Of a DNA stretch of 64,000 nucleotides, positions 35,776-47,789 are shown piece by piece. The DNA is from Rhabdophis nuchalis (Eukaryota > Chordata > Lepidosauria > Squamata > Natricidae), in the NCBI GenBank assembly GCA_039707465.1, contig CM077644.1, positions 139,484,962 to 139,548,961 of the forward strand. Direction: 5' to 3'. Under the pieces are notes generated by a model that searched no databases, was not told the origin of the DNA, and saw nothing but the letters and a program-made list of their open reading frames with translations. Position 1 is the first letter of the stretch, and every line of letters begins with the position of its first letter. Position numbers and translations under genes: made by a program.

Positions 35776-38311
35776 AGCTAACATCCCCTTTTATAGTTAA
35801 CATAACAAAGAAACCTGAAAGAGGAAAGTTGATTGGACAGGATAACAGCATACATGTTTATTAAAATGAGGTCTGAAAGGGAATAAATTGTAAGGAGAAA
35901 GGTTGTTTAGAGTTCACAAGAGATAAGCCAGACCCCAAATTGTACTAACAAACTTTTCTTATCTGGAGCTAGTCTCCAACTTGTTTATCAGTTTAGGAAT
36001 GTTAAAAGCTACTAAATCTTGAACATCAGTTTAAAAGAAATAATATAAATCAGATTAAAATACAAACTAACTATGTTAGCTAACAAATAACGAAGCCCAT
36101 GTTATTTGTCCCTCATAATTCCCCCTTTGATGCTAAAGGGCAAATAAAAGATGCCCTTTCAGCATCACTAAAAAGAAGGTAGTTTGGACCAACAGGATCG
36201 GGGACCAAATGCGCAGAAGAGTCCATCCAGGAAAAAAAAGAATAGGTAGAAAGCAGCACACAAAAATCACATTGGATTGGGCAGGCTCCCTGAAGAAAAG
36301 GGGGGGGGGGAAAGAAACCAAAAACCCCAATTTCAATAACAAACACACACAAAAATGGAGCCAATTATGTCCAGACAGAGAGCCAGGAAAAAGTAAATGT
36401 CTCTAAAAAATAGAGACAAAAAAAATGGTATTCACATATACTATAATATAAAAACATAGGCTAAATATAAATAATATAAAAACATAGGCTAACCCTGTAA
36501 ATAACAACGGGCATAACAATCAGTAGTGAATGCACATACACCTTGTATGTGTGCTGATAAAAAGCGATGACCATGAGGCCAAAGAGCAATTAAAAACACG
36601 GGGAAGACTCCAGTAGGTAGTAGCTTAATGACATCATCACAACTACAGGCATAGAGTACAAGCAATGCAGAAATAAGGTAGAAGGCAATGCCAATTGAGG
36701 AGCTTCAAACCAGGCAAATACAATGTATAAGATAACATAGTATAAACAGCAGGCCCAAATATCCAAAAATAACCATCCTGAGGAGGTATTGTGATGTTGC
36801 AATGCAGTAGATACATTAAAAGTCCAAATTCAGTATGTCATATTCCCAAGAAAAATGACCCATGTGTGGAGGGATATGCAAATATGCAGGAGGCATAGAT
36901 CATCCTGTATTATCCTAGAGACTGGGAAATAAGATCTATCTAGAAAAAAAAGGAAGAGTCAAAGAACTCCCAATAAAAAGGAATGTCCTCCATAGGAGGT
37001 ATACATACCCAGAAATCTGCTAGCTCTAAACTTACAGCAAGGTAGAGGACATTCGAAGAGAGAGAGAAAAAATGTCCTACAAAGTCAATAGGTAACCTAG
37101 GTGTAATACTGGCTAACGTTCTTAGCATATTCCACGCCATGCCATTTCCGCGTTATCGAGCAAGAAATCGTCTGGCAGAAAAATAATGTAAATACAAGGT
37201 CATATATCCCCATAAGGTACTATCCCCACAAACTGCTACATCATGTCTCCCACAAGTATTCTCTGGAGGTACAGCAGATGGGTTTCTCCAAGGTATAGGT
37301 AGCATATAAATACATTTCAAACACAGGGAACATGAACTAGAAATACACATAAGAAAAGCATAAGAATGATTACATACGTGCAAACCAATATCCTAATGTC
37401 CTGTTAAGCCAATATAGCATCAGTCCTAGGACAAAGACAATCAGTCACATGGCAGACCAGCAACGCCAGTCATGCAGTAGGTCAAGTGGTGATCAGTTCG
37501 TGCAGCATCTGAAGTGATGAGCAGGAAAAGTGTAACCAAGACCGTCATATAGTTTCCAGTAGCGTGGAAAACTCATTCCAAAGCGGCTGTAGAGTCTCTG
37601 CATAGGTTATTATCAAAATGTACTGAATGAAAAGACAGCCACTAGTCATTAGTTCCAGGAAGCCAGGGTTCCAGTAGCACTCTCCACACATCTAGTAATA
37701 TTTCCACTCAGGTTCCATATTGATATAGCGCTCAGTTAAGTCCACCAGCAGGAAAACAGGTTCTTCCTTCCAAACTTGGATATGCAAACCTTCTCCACTG
37801 GGGGTTCACGTGTTTAGACCAGGTGAGATGCGCAGCTTCCCTTGCTTGAAGGACCCATGGTCAGACAGGAGACAAATCAGCTGTAGAAAAAACTCATCGA
37901 AAGTCATAAATGCCATAACTGGCTCAGGCTGTTTCCAGCATCGGAATCAGATAAGACACCTGGACATCAGCCTGTTGCCACAGGTGCCAGAGAAATCAAA
38001 GGCCCAATGAGTGCAAGCCACAGCTCACCAGAACCCAAAGTGTCCATCTCCATGTTGCCACGATTCCACAGACTCTGATGATCTTCTGGATAAAATACCT
38101 TTAAATGGGTGAATGTCAAAGTGCAAACAGATTAAGTCACAATGTTAAGGATGGGGGGAAATCCAAATTTAGTTGAATAGAACTAGCCACGGTTGGCTCT
38201 TGAATAGGTGGAAGTATATAAGCATGCAATGTAAAAGAAAGCTGCTAGGCAGAATTCCTTTTTTCTTAGAAAGACAAATCAGAAGAGATCAGCATATCAG
38301 CATAACCTCGT
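35776..38311. other. Unassigned spacer, possibly containing LTR-like sequence
   Basis: On the minus strand a purine run AAAGGGGGAA (about 36120-36129) precedes TTATGAGGGAC. Further on come TTTTAATAAACATG (about 35852-35866) and, near 35785-35800, TATAAAAGGGG. These could be a polypurine tract and LTR parts, but the order of TATA and polyadenylation signal is not the expected one and no clean ends were found. From 36200 to 38310 no coding frame is supported. 'aaaaacataggctaa' is repeated near 36440-36495. Confidence 0.3.
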
Positions 38312-40062
38312 TATGGACAGGTTACGTGGGCGACTGCGAGCCACCACATGTTTATTGGACCCGTGTCCCTCCTGGCTTGTACTGGCATCCTGGGAGGTGA
38401 CACGAGGCTGGCTCCAGGAGGTGGTCAACGCTTCCTTGAGTGAGGGTGCCTTGCCTGCTTCCCTAAAAGAAGCGATGGTGAGGCCCCTCCTTAAGAAGCC
38501 CTCCTTGGATCCAGCTTCTTTGAACAACTATCGTCCCGTCTCCAACCTTCCCTTTTTGGCGAAGGTTGTCGAGAGTGTGGTGGCACAACAGTTTCCCCGT
38601 CACCTGGAGGAAGTAGACTATCTAGATCCGCGCCAGTCCGGCTTCCGGCCCGGGCATAGCACCGAGACGGCATTGGTCGCGTTGGTTGATGATCTCTGGA
38701 GGGCCAGAGATGGGGGTTGTTCCTCCATCCTGGTCCTATTAGACCTCTCGGTGGCTTTCGATACCATCGACCATGGTATCCTATTGCATCGGCTGGGGGG
38801 GTTGGGGGTGGGAGGCACCGTTTTACGGTGGTTCTCCTCCTACCTCTCTGGCCGATCGCAATTTGTGTTGACAGGGGGGCAGAGGTCGACCGCGAGACCC
38901 CTCACATGTGGGGTGCCTCAGGGGTCGGTCCTCTCGCCCCTCCTGTTCAACACATACATGAAGCCGCTGGGTGAGATCATCCGTGGTTTTGGGGTAGAAT
39001 ACCATCTGTACGCTGATGACACCCAGCTGTACATTTCTACCCCAAACCACCCCAACGATGCCGTAGCGGTGATGTGCCAGTGCCTGGAAGCTGTACGGAT
39101 CTGGATGGGAAGTAACGGACTCAGGCTCAACCCGACCAAGACCGAGTGGCTGTGGTTTCCGGCTGCCCGATTCAACCAGCTTGCTCCATCGCTGGCCATA
39201 GGGGGCGAACATCTTGCCCCTGTGGATGGGGTGCGCAATTTGGGTGTCCTCCTGGATGCCCGGCTGTCCATGGAAGATCAGGTGACAGCCGTGGCCAGGA
39301 GGGCGTTTTACCAGGTTCGCCTGGTTCGCCAATTGCGCCCCCTATTGGATCGGTACGCCCTTCGCACAGTCACTCATGCTCTCGTGACATCCCGACTGGA
39401 CTATTGTAACTCTCTCTACATGGGGCTGCCCCTGAGGTGCACCCGGAGGCTTCAGCTAGTCCAGAATGCAGCCGCGCGAGCAATTATGGGGACCGCAAGG
39501 TCTACCCATGTAACACCGCTCTTGCGCGAGCTGCACTGGCTGCCTGTCGTCTTCCGGGTGCGCTTCAAGGTGCTAATCATCATCTTTAAAGCGCTCCATG
39601 GCTCGGGACCTAGCTATCTGCAGGATCGGATCCTGCCTCATACGTCCTCACGGCCGATTCGCTCCCACAGAGAGGGGCTTCTCCGGGTGCCGTCCACTAG
39701 ACTGTGTCAGCGGGCGACACCCAGGGGAAGGGCGCTCTCTGTGGCGGGCCCGGCCCTCTGGAACGACCTTCCCCCCGACATTAGGACAACTACGGACCTC
39801 CGCTCCTTCCGTCTTAAATTAAAAACTTACTTTTTCCATCTGGCCGGCCTGGGATAGCCTCCTTGCCTTGGGATTTTATAGAATAGGTTTTAGTTTAATT
39901 GGGATTTTAGCACAGGGTTTATTTAATTGGTTTTTAAATTTTGTTGTTATATTTATTGTTGTTGTTTATATATTGCTTTTATGCTACCTGTGCACCGCCC
40001 CGAGTCCCCATGGGGAGAGGGGGCGGTCTAGAAATAATAAATTATTATTATTATTATTATTA
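38312..40062 (+). mobile_element. L2-clade LINE, 5' truncated, RT frame intact
   Basis: A 5'-truncated copy starting at 'atggacaggttacgtgggcg' and ending with 'gtgcaccgccccgagtcccc' and an (ATT)n tail. It is the least decayed L2 in the window. Sequence agreement with 22272-24725 is high throughout. Confidence 0.92.
38313..39857 (+). pseudogene. L2 ORF2 reverse transcriptase, 514-codon uninterrupted frame
   Basis: RT motifs in order: NNYRPVSNLPFLAKVVESV (about residues 75-93), DPRQSGFRPGHSTETALVAL, LLDLSVAFDTIDHGILL (motif A, catalytic Asp), CGVPQGSVLSPLLFNTYM (motif B), YHLYADDTQLYIS (motif C, YADD). Then come NPTKTEWLWFP and the C-terminal LRRELHWLP-like and VAGPALWNDLPPDIRTTTDL segments. 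The N-terminal endonuclease is missing because of 5' truncation, and there is no natural start or promoter. It is a dead-on-arrival copy, open because it is young. Confidence 0.85.
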
Positions 40063-40065
40063 TAA

Positions 40066-41219
40066 CAACAGAGTATGCTCCCATACAGAAATATAGCCAA
40101 AGGCAAAACCGGGACCCACCATTACTTAATATTAAAATTAATAACTCCTAAGCAAAAACATTTAATACTCTGTTTTAAATATTCTGGATAATACCTAAAA
40201 TAAGGTCATTTAATATTCTGGATAATACCTAAAATAAGGTCGTACAATGTGGGAAAGCTAAATGAGAATGTATTCAACAGTTTCTGGATGGCTTTCACAA
40301 TTAACAGTTGAAGAAAAAAAATCAATGTCCAGAGTTAGACTATACTTGTCCATGGAGGCTCTATCATAGATTGACAAAGTTTTACTTTCTCCACACACAC
40401 ACACATCTCTCCACCCTGATTAGATGCCATGTTAAGGGGAAATGTAACTCAAGAAACTTAACACATTTCAGAATGTTAAGAGAAAAAGCACACAGGCTTT
40501 CACCGACCAGCAGTGAGTTATGTCTGGAGTGTCTGTTGTTTCAGGCAGATGATATACAAATCACCTTTGGGGGCAATATAACAAGAAAACAAGAGGATAG
40601 CTAGGAAGACAAAAGATTGCTCCCACCCCCCCACCCTTTCCCCATATAAAACTTTTGCTTGTAGGGGACTAGAACAAAACAGAAAACAGGAAGAAAATTA
40701 CAATAACATTCTCCTGAAAAATTAAAGTTGGGGTGTCTCCCCTGTTGTAACCCATATTAGGGAAAGAATGTTGCAAACAATTGCCTAGTTGGGGCCAACA
40801 GTTGTGCTTTAGCAACAGATACAGGCATGGTTTCCCAATGCCTCCCTCCTAGGGCAGAGGGGCAAAAAAATAACCAGTCCAAAATCACCCAGCAGGCCAT
40901 CATAGCAGGAGTGGAATTCAGAGTTCTCCAGTTCTGTAGCCTGTGGCCATAAACATGAGACCAAATCGGTTCTCTATACAGGTTTCCTTTCCCGCCTTGG
41001 CTCCAAGGAAAAGGGAAACAAATTAAGCACAGAGTATACAGCAATTAATCATCTCTTTGCAGTAGCCAGGAGTTCCAAAAGCACATGATGTATATAAAAT
41101 AACATCGGAGTGGTCCTTTGACAAGAATGCCCTCCAACGCATTATGTAGAATATATCCAAACTAAAATGCAAAGGAAAATCACCTAAAGTTTACAAACTC
41201 ACACACAATACCAAAAACA
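40066..41219. other. Spacer with a 34-base tandem repeat, no gene
   Basis: 'ttctggataatacctaaaat' with flanks occurs twice in tandem at about 40188-40243. A (CA)n lies at 40393-40406. No supportable gene. Confidence 0.6.
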
Positions 41220-41440
41220 GAATATCACAGTTGAATGGACCCTTCAAGGTCTTTAGGTACAACCCCCTGCTGTAAAAAATGCTATTTAATTTCCTCCTAA
41301 AACTTCCAGGTAATGAAGCAACCACAGCCCCTGGAGACAATCATCTCATTGATGAATTAGTCCACAATCGGGAAATGTTCTCTAGTTCTAGATCTGTTCC
41401 CTCCCTGATTAGTTACTAGCTATTACACATTGCTCTGCCT
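41220..41440 (-). mobile_element. Old CR1-like LINE 3' fragment
   Basis: 'gaatggacccttcaaggtct ttaggtacaaccccctgctg' and 'gggaaatgttctctagttct' (plus strand) read as a diverged reverse-complement CR1 C-terminus and 3'UTR. Much older than the other CR1 copies. Confidence 0.5.
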
Positions 41441-42607
41441 TATGGCACTCTGTCTGTGTGTGCATAAGAAGAGATCGGACGTTGCTGTGCTCCTCCCTTC
41501 ACAGGCAAAAGGGATAAACGGGGGGGGGGGGGGGAGCGAAAAGGAACTGAAGAGAAAATGCACCCCCCTTTCCTGCTCAGATACAATTTGAAATGCAAAA
41601 TGAATTTTGCATTAACTTGAATCTGCTGTCAAGAAGTTAATCTTAACTACATTCCTTCAGTTTTAGGCAGAAAGAAATCACTCAGAAGAAAACCTCTAAA
41701 ACCATCATGCGCAAACATAATGCAGATCTTTCTTAATTTAAGAAAGAATAGAAAATAACTCCTTCAGAAAAGTTAGTCCTGGTTAGGGAGAGTCTTCTAA
41801 TCTGTCTCTGCGCCTGCACCCTCGCTCGACCGCGCTGCCCTCTCGCTTTTCTCCCTGCCTCCTCCGGACGCCGATGCTGGCCAAGAGAAAACAGAAAACA
41901 AGTCTGTAGAGGAGGAGGAGGGCACTTGGCTCTGCGATGTGCACCGGGGAACTAGGAATGAAAGCATTTTCAGGTGGCAGCACGTGCTGGAACTGCCTGC
42001 CACCTGAAACACGACGCACTTGTTTGGCTTCTGCACGAACCCTTTTTTGAATCGGGAGGGGATTGTGATGCTGCCACCCAAAAATGCTTTCATTGCGAAG
42101 GCTTTGAACGCCATTCCCCGGGCTGCTTCGGGAATCAGGCTCACCGCATGGAATTACCCAAAAATGTGATGTACGGAGCGGGTGGGTGGAGCTACATTCG
42201 GAGTATAAGACGCACCCAGATTTTTGCCCTCTCTTTGGGGGTAAAAAGGTGTGTCTTATACTCCGAAAAATATTTACATTTATTCTTTCAGTAAATCTAA
42301 TGAGTGAAAATTCCAGCTTTTTTTCTACTACACCCAAACATGACAAATAAAGGTTAATACAGTAGTTCTCAATTTATGAGCAATCAAAATTACAACTTAC
42401 CTGAAAAAGGAGACTTGGAACCAAGATTTGAAGTTTCAATGGTTGAGCCCCCATGTTCCCATGGTTATATTTCAGGTGTTCAGTCACATTTATGGTTATT
42501 TACAGCATAGTGAACAAACAGTTCTGCTTAACAACTGTAGCATATGTTTGATGACTGTGGTTTTTGCATTTACGATAGCTGCAAAGACATAAAAGCTGCC
42601 ATTACAA
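41441..42607. other. Spacer with GC-rich foldback sequences
   Basis: A G run lies at 41520-41534. 'gaatgaaagcattttcaggt ggcagca' (41959-41985) is nearly complementary to 42068-42094, with a smaller hairpin (about 41970-42008) inside. The minus-strand open frames at 41783-42346 are Ser/Arg-rich and unrecognised. No gene is supported. Confidence 0.5.
42193..42272. mobile_element. 80-base foldback MITE
   Basis: 'attcggagtataagacgcac' and 'gtgtgtcttatactccgaaa' are nearly perfect inverted repeats separated by about 35 bases, forming a hairpin. This 'tataagacgcacc' terminus is a known type of vertebrate DNA-transposon remnant; I cannot place the family. Confidence 0.65.
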
Positions 42608-42610
42608 AGG

Positions 42611-42663
<53 letters not shown>

Positions 42664-43251
42664 TTAATTTATAACCCGCTCTCTCTCCCAGAAGGGACTC
42701 GAGGCGGGGCACAGGGAATTTAAAATACATATAAAATACAAACAGTATACAATAATAAAATGAAATTAAACTAACTAACCCTGCGCTAAAATCCCATATT
42801 AAAACTAACCCCAATCTAAAAAGAGACTACCCTAGGCCGGCCAAGCGAAACAGATGTGTCTTTAATTTTAGGCGGAAGGAGCGGAGGTCTGTGGTTGTCC
42901 TGATATCGGGGGGAAGGTCGTTCCAGAGGGCTGGGCCCGCCACAGAGAAGGCCCTTCCCCTGGGCGTCACCCGCTGACAAAGTCTAGTGGACGGCACCCG
43001 GAGAAGTCCCTCTCTGTGGGAGCGAATCGGCCGTGAGGATGTATGGGGCAGGATCCGATCCCGCAGATAGCTAGGTCCCGAGCCATGGAGCGCTTTGAAG
43101 ATGATGACTAACACCTTGAAGCGCACCCGGAAGACGACAGGTAGCCAGTGCAGCTCGCGCAAGAGCGGTGTTACGTGGGTGAACCTAGAGGCTCCCATTA
43201 TTGCTCGCGCGGCTGCGTTCTGGACCAACTGAAGTCTCCGGGTGCACCTCA
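42608..43251 (-). mobile_element. L2-clade LINE 3' part spanning the start of the visible repeat
   Basis: Minus strand: ORF2 C-terminus (TRRLQLVQNAAARAIMGASR ... VAGPALWNDLPPDIRTTTDL, open frame 43273-42827), 3'UTR and a (TTA)n tail at 42610-42662. Bases from 42944 on match positions 1-308. The part left of 42944 has its counterpart, if any, outside the window. Confidence 0.9.
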
Positions 43252-43690
43252 AATAACTATATGCAGGCTCCATTATGATAACACAAAGACAGCTTTAGTG
43301 AATTGTCTCTAAGCAGGTGTGTCCTCATTTCTCATAAAGTAGATAAGAACTCAATTTCACTCCTTTCTGTGCCTAACTGACCATTCTGTAAGTGAAATAA
43401 GTGATAGCCACAAACATACTCTTTGGGTTTTGGCATCAGTGTGAAACAAAAACTCAGTATAAAATGGCAATGTTAATATTTATGTACCGGTACTTATTTA
43501 TAAAGTTGATTTTTAATACATTTGAAAGGATATGAACCTGAACATAAAATTTTTATTTTTTTCTTTACTGAAAATTCTTGATAAGTGTTTGCAATATTCC
43601 GTACTTAAGAGATAATGTTTTTATTACGTTTCCATCTAGACTTTTCACACACACACACTTCCACAGTAGATGGAAAAGTAATAAACACAT

Positions 43691-43738
<48 letters not shown>

Positions 43739-44127
43739 TTAATTTTTTTTAAATTAAATCTAGATCATATTGTACGCAATCCACTAAAAATCAGTAGATT
43801 GTTTCCTGGTTTAGTTAAGCTTTACAGTTGTGATAATGTTAATACAATAGTAAAAGAAGAATGTTTGAATTCTTCACCAGATGCATTGACCAACTCACCT
43901 GATGTCTCTGGGAGTGTTCCATCCTCCTCCAGGACGGCTTCTGGAGAGGCATCAGGGGAAGCGCCTGAGGGAGGAATCAAAGGCTATTATTAGTACAAAC
44001 ACTTTACACTTTCTGGAGTTAATTGTCATCACCCGCCCTTAGTTGGCCCTGCATGGCACAGCTCCTTGCTTCATTGAGCTGCAAAAGACTCTTTGACATG
44101 AAGAATCTGAAGTTGATACCTTTTAAA
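43252..44127. other. Copy B flank of the nine-exon gene, with (GT)n and the candidate extra exon
   Basis: Equivalent of 309-1192. The (GT)n is about 8 bases shorter than in copy A. The 66-nt candidate exon is kept at about 43899-43964 with intact splice signals. Confidence 0.65.
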
Positions 44128-45922
44128 TTAATCGGAGTCTTCCTCGAGGCTGCTGATGTCTCCAAGAGTGGCTTCCGAGTCAGAATCCTGTGAACGATAG
44201 AGATTCTTCTTCAGCCACAAGGGCAAAAGAGACCTAGAAGTCCTCAAAAGAGGGCCTTTACATTGGGGATGAAAAAAATAGGCTCTCTACTCTTTGCCTC
44301 CATCCCTCCCCAAGAGAAAACACTTTCTTACCCATGGACTGGAAGCATCCCTGACCTCGGAAGCCACTGCAGCCTCGTCCCAGCTTCCCTCTGACACCTC
44401 CTCCAGAAGCGCAAGAGAGTCCACGTCCTCCAGGCTGCTGGATGTGGAGCCCACCACAACCTTCATAGAATCCTGCAAATGAAAACATCCAGGCATTCAA
44501 CTCCTTTGTGCCAAGAGGAAGAAGGCCTTTGGAAGCCTTAAGCCTGGGAGGATCTATTGCACCATTTCCCCCTCCCCTATCAGGACTTGTGGCATAGCCT
44601 TCCTCGGCCCCATTGCCAAAGCCTTCTTACCTCTGAAGAAGATATCTCCTCGTCCCCATTGGGAGGTGTAGTGGGCTCCACATCCGCAGCTTCAGAGCTA
44701 CTGTCCAGAGGAAGAAGGAGAAATGGTAAGGAATGAAGATAGCTCAGCTTCCCCTTTCCATGATGATGAGCCACCTTCTCTCCCTGCAAGCCCTTGTGAA
44801 CCAGCAGGGATCTTTTCCTGCCCAGGTGCTACCTACCTTGAAGGACGCAGACTCTGCTGATCTGGAGGGGATTTCCCTGGAAGGGCTTCTTCCAATGGAT
44901 CCTGGAAAAACAATAGAAAAATTCTATCTGTTGGCACATCAACACCTTCACAGAGACAAGGCTTCTGCCATTCGCACGAGGAGGAGAGGGACAAGGCTTA
45001 CCACTTCGGACGAGCTCTCCTGTATGGGAGGGAGGCTGGGTTGCCACCTCGCTGTTGTGAGACGCCTGGGGAGAGAATGAAGGGCCAATTAAAACTAGCC
45101 CTGAGCCCTTTTAAAGAGTGAACACATGGAGGCTCTAGCAGAAGCAGAAGTATAGGGTAGAAATACCTCCCCTCTGGAAAACCTTTCTTCTAGCCTTTCT
45201 CTTTAGGACTTTAGCAGCCACCTTCATGGGGGCTTCAGAATCCCTCAGCTGAGAATACATACCTCCAGAGATAATTCTCAGGCATCACGTCTTCATCACA
45301 TCTGGTGTTGCCATGTGAGGGAAAATCCATGCAAATCTGAAAGTAAGGATTGTAAAAATCAAAGTTCTCTGTTAGATTGAGTTTGCTAGGGTGGCCAGGT
45401 TCCCCAAGTGAGGTTTTGAGGCAAGAACCCCCACTGGCCATGTTGCAAAATCATCCTTACCCCTGTTGATGAAGACGTGCCACCTTGCTGCACAACCCGG
45501 TCCTGTGCCTCGTCACACCTGATCAAAAGAAGAGGTGAAACATGTCAAAGAACATGCAGTTATCTCAGCCTCCCCTTTCTAAGGCCTGCCAATTGGCCTG
45601 CCCAAATTTGGCCCCCGCAAGCCCCTTAGGGATACCATAAGGGAGACTCCTACAGATTCTTTTACAATGCAACAATGGTGCCCCACCCTGCCTAGGTTTT
45701 AAGGAGAAGGTCATGGTACCTATCAGGTGGCACAGGAATATCTTCTTCGCTACCCTTCGTGCAGCAGAAGAGCGCGGAACACCTTTTCCAGATGTTCTGT
45801 GAAGAGAAGAGAAATAGACACGAGTCAGTCAGAAGAAATGGAAAGCATCACTTTTCCCCCTGCTGCGGTTTCTTGGCATCTGTGATGGCCACACTTACTC
45901 TCAACAGCCTTCTGGCAGCCAT
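44128..45922 (-). CDS. Nine-exon gene for a 210-residue acidic protein, copy B
   Basis: The exons, in transcription order, are 45922-45899, 45796-45720, 45518-45461, 45336-45263, 45065-45002, 44901-44837, 44700-44631, 44472-44332 and 44187-44128. All GT/AG signals and the 633-nt frame are preserved. Coding differences from copy A that I found are Phe to Cys and Phe to Leu in exon 4, Pro to Ser in exon 5, and silent changes in exons 4 and 9. The one-base deletion that distinguishes B here falls in intron 1. Both copies can therefore encode full-length proteins. Product unrecognised: basic Cys-containing N-terminus, Ser/Glu/Asp-rich C-terminal half. Confidence 0.78.
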
Positions 45923-46134
45923 CCCTGAAGAGTTGTCTCTTCAGACAAACTGACAACCTCGTTCCCTTGGCAACCAGGTAAACAATGGCCACATTCTAAG
46001 CCTGCAAAAGGAAGGCATCTCATCTGGGACAAGGAGTGGCCTGTGGCTGACTCTCTTGGTGGCCTTTGGCCACTGCCTTCCATGTGGGAAACTGTCTGTT
46101 CATGAACAACAGAGAACCACAATCATTGTGGCAC

Positions 46135-46635
46135 AAAGCACAGAGGGAATCATAGAATCCTAGGGTGCAAAGGACTTTTAGTTCAACGTCTTGCCCAAGA
46201 AATGGCTCCTCATACCACCTCAGACAAATGATTGCCCAATCTTTTCTTGAAAATCTCCACAATGGAGCACACCCAATGCTGGGAAACAAACTGTTTCATT
46301 GTTTAATGCTTCTCACTGTCAGGAAATTCCTCCTTTCTTCCACGGTTGGATCTCACTCTGATGAGCTTCCACTTCATGCCCTTCCCTCAGCTGCTATGGA
46401 GAATCAACACCCTCTTCTCTGTGGCCTCCCTGCAAGTATTGGGAGACTCCTCTCATATCTCCCCTCCTTCTTTTCTTCAAGGGGCCCTAGAACCCAAACT
46501 GCTTCTCAGCTGGCCTTCTTGGACAATTTCCTCTTCCTTTCCTTTTTGTGCCAGCACAGACTGGCATTCTTGCTCACCGGTTAGTGGGTCGCAATCATGT
46601 CTGCTTAGAGGAAAACATATTTTGTTTTTGCTAAT
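46135..46635 (-). mobile_element. CR1-type LINE 3' region, copy B
   Basis: Counterpart of 3200-3700 with a few substitutions; degenerate, no usable frame. Confidence 0.75.
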
Positions 46636-46799
46636 ATACATTTTCAGATTTGTGTTTAAGGGGCCCTGAACCTCTTACACACAGTATAAAATCTGATATT
46701 TCCAATAAAATAACAAGACTCAGCAAAACAAAACAAAACAACAACACAACCCATTCTTCCCAGTTCTGCTGACAAAACATTAAATCCAGAGACTTTGTC

Positions 46800-46941
46800 T
46801 GGCTATTGGATGAGGGAATAAATGGGGAACTCATCAAATTTGCAGATGACACCAAGCTGGCAGGAATAGCCAACACTCCAGAAGATAGGCTTAAGATACA
46901 GAAGGATCTTGACAAACTTAAATATTGGGCACTATCTAACA
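46800..46941 (+). mobile_element. CR1 ORF2 fragment, left part in copy B
   Basis: Counterpart of 3869-4010 (ELIKFADDTKLAGIANTPED). It is interrupted here by the hAT element and resumes at 47714-47789 with NKMKFNSEKSKVLRLGKKN. Copy A is uninterrupted at this point. Confidence 0.85.
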
Positions 46942-47705
46942 CAGCGTTTTTCAACCGCTGTGCCGTGGCACACTAGTGTGCCGTGAGATATTGTCTGGTG
47001 TGCCGTGGGAAAAATTCCAATTTCATCCGTAACATGCGGCTTCGGCTCACAAATAGACCAATCATTAGAACATTAGAAATGTTCACACTCACCAAGCAAT
47101 GGCAAGGTGTTCACACTACTGCACTGTGTGAGATAATAGTTAAACATTTAAAAACTCTCGAGGAGAAGTTGTCATTTTATTTCTCTTCAGTCTCCACTGA
47201 ATGCCTTGACTGGGTTAGGGACCCTTATAGCTCAGCATCAGTTGGTGGAAAGGACATGACTTTACAGGAGCAGGAGGAACTAACTGAACTGAGACAAAAT
47301 CGTGGTTTCAAGCTAAGATTTGCTGATCTACCTTTGGACAGTTTTTGGTTGGATACTGCCAAGGAGTTCCCCGTTCTGGCAAACAAAGCTATTTTGACAT
47401 TGCTCCCATTTTCCACTACATATCTGTGTGAGATGAGCTTTTCAAGCCTGATTGCTATAAAAACTAAAGACAGAGAGAGACTGAGAGCTGTTGACGAAGA
47501 GCTACGTGTGTGTCTTTCTTCGATTCCTGCCAGAATATCAGCTTTGTGTTCAGCCAAACAGGCCCAGGTTTCGCACTGAGTAAGTAAACAGAAATATGAA
47601 CAATTATAAAATACTTTTTAACATTTTCTAATGGTGGTGGTGTGCCTCGTGATTTTTTTTCATGAAAAAAGTGTGCCTTTGCACAAAAAAGGTTGAAAAA
47701 CACTG
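46942..47705 (+). mobile_element. ZBED5-like hAT (Buster group) transposon, internally deleted, copy B only
   Basis: Termini CAGCGTTTTTCAACC and GGTTGAAAAACACTG are inverted with one mismatch. A perfect 8-bp duplication atctaaca lies at 46934-46941 and 47706-47713. Copy A has a single gtctaaca at the same place, an empty site, so the insertion followed the duplication (or the split of the two haplotypes). Confidence 0.93.
46983..47579 (+). pseudogene. hAT transposase remnant with C-terminal dimerisation domain
   Basis: A 198-codon open frame. The last ~100 residues ([59 protein letters not shown]) are the hAT C-terminal dimerisation region, in the form found in ZBED5/FAM200-type proteins. 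The BED zinc finger and the main RNase-H-like catalytic region are gone, so an internal deletion joins a short N-terminal part to the C-terminus. It cannot be an active transposase but could in principle encode a dimerisation-only fragment (inference). Confidence 0.85.
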
Positions 47706-47713
47706 ATCTAACA

Positions 47714-47789
47714 AAATGAAATTCAATAGTGAAAAGAGTAAGGTTCTACGTTTAGGCAAGAAAAACAAAACGCACAAGTACAGTATAGG
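47714..47789 (+). mobile_element. CR1 ORF2 fragment, middle part in copy B
   Basis: Continuation of 46800-46941 after the hAT insertion, up to the GTATAGG where the next MITE is inserted. Confidence 0.8.

Noticed and set aside
35776..36135. A complete endogenous retroviral LTR
   Set aside because: A purine tract and AATAAA are present on the minus strand, but ends, target duplication and motif order do not fit. Kept only as a weak possibility.
41783..42346. 187- and 115-codon minus-strand frames
   Set aside because: GC-rich foldback sequence without recognisable domains. The two frames overlap each other, and no splice signals support either.
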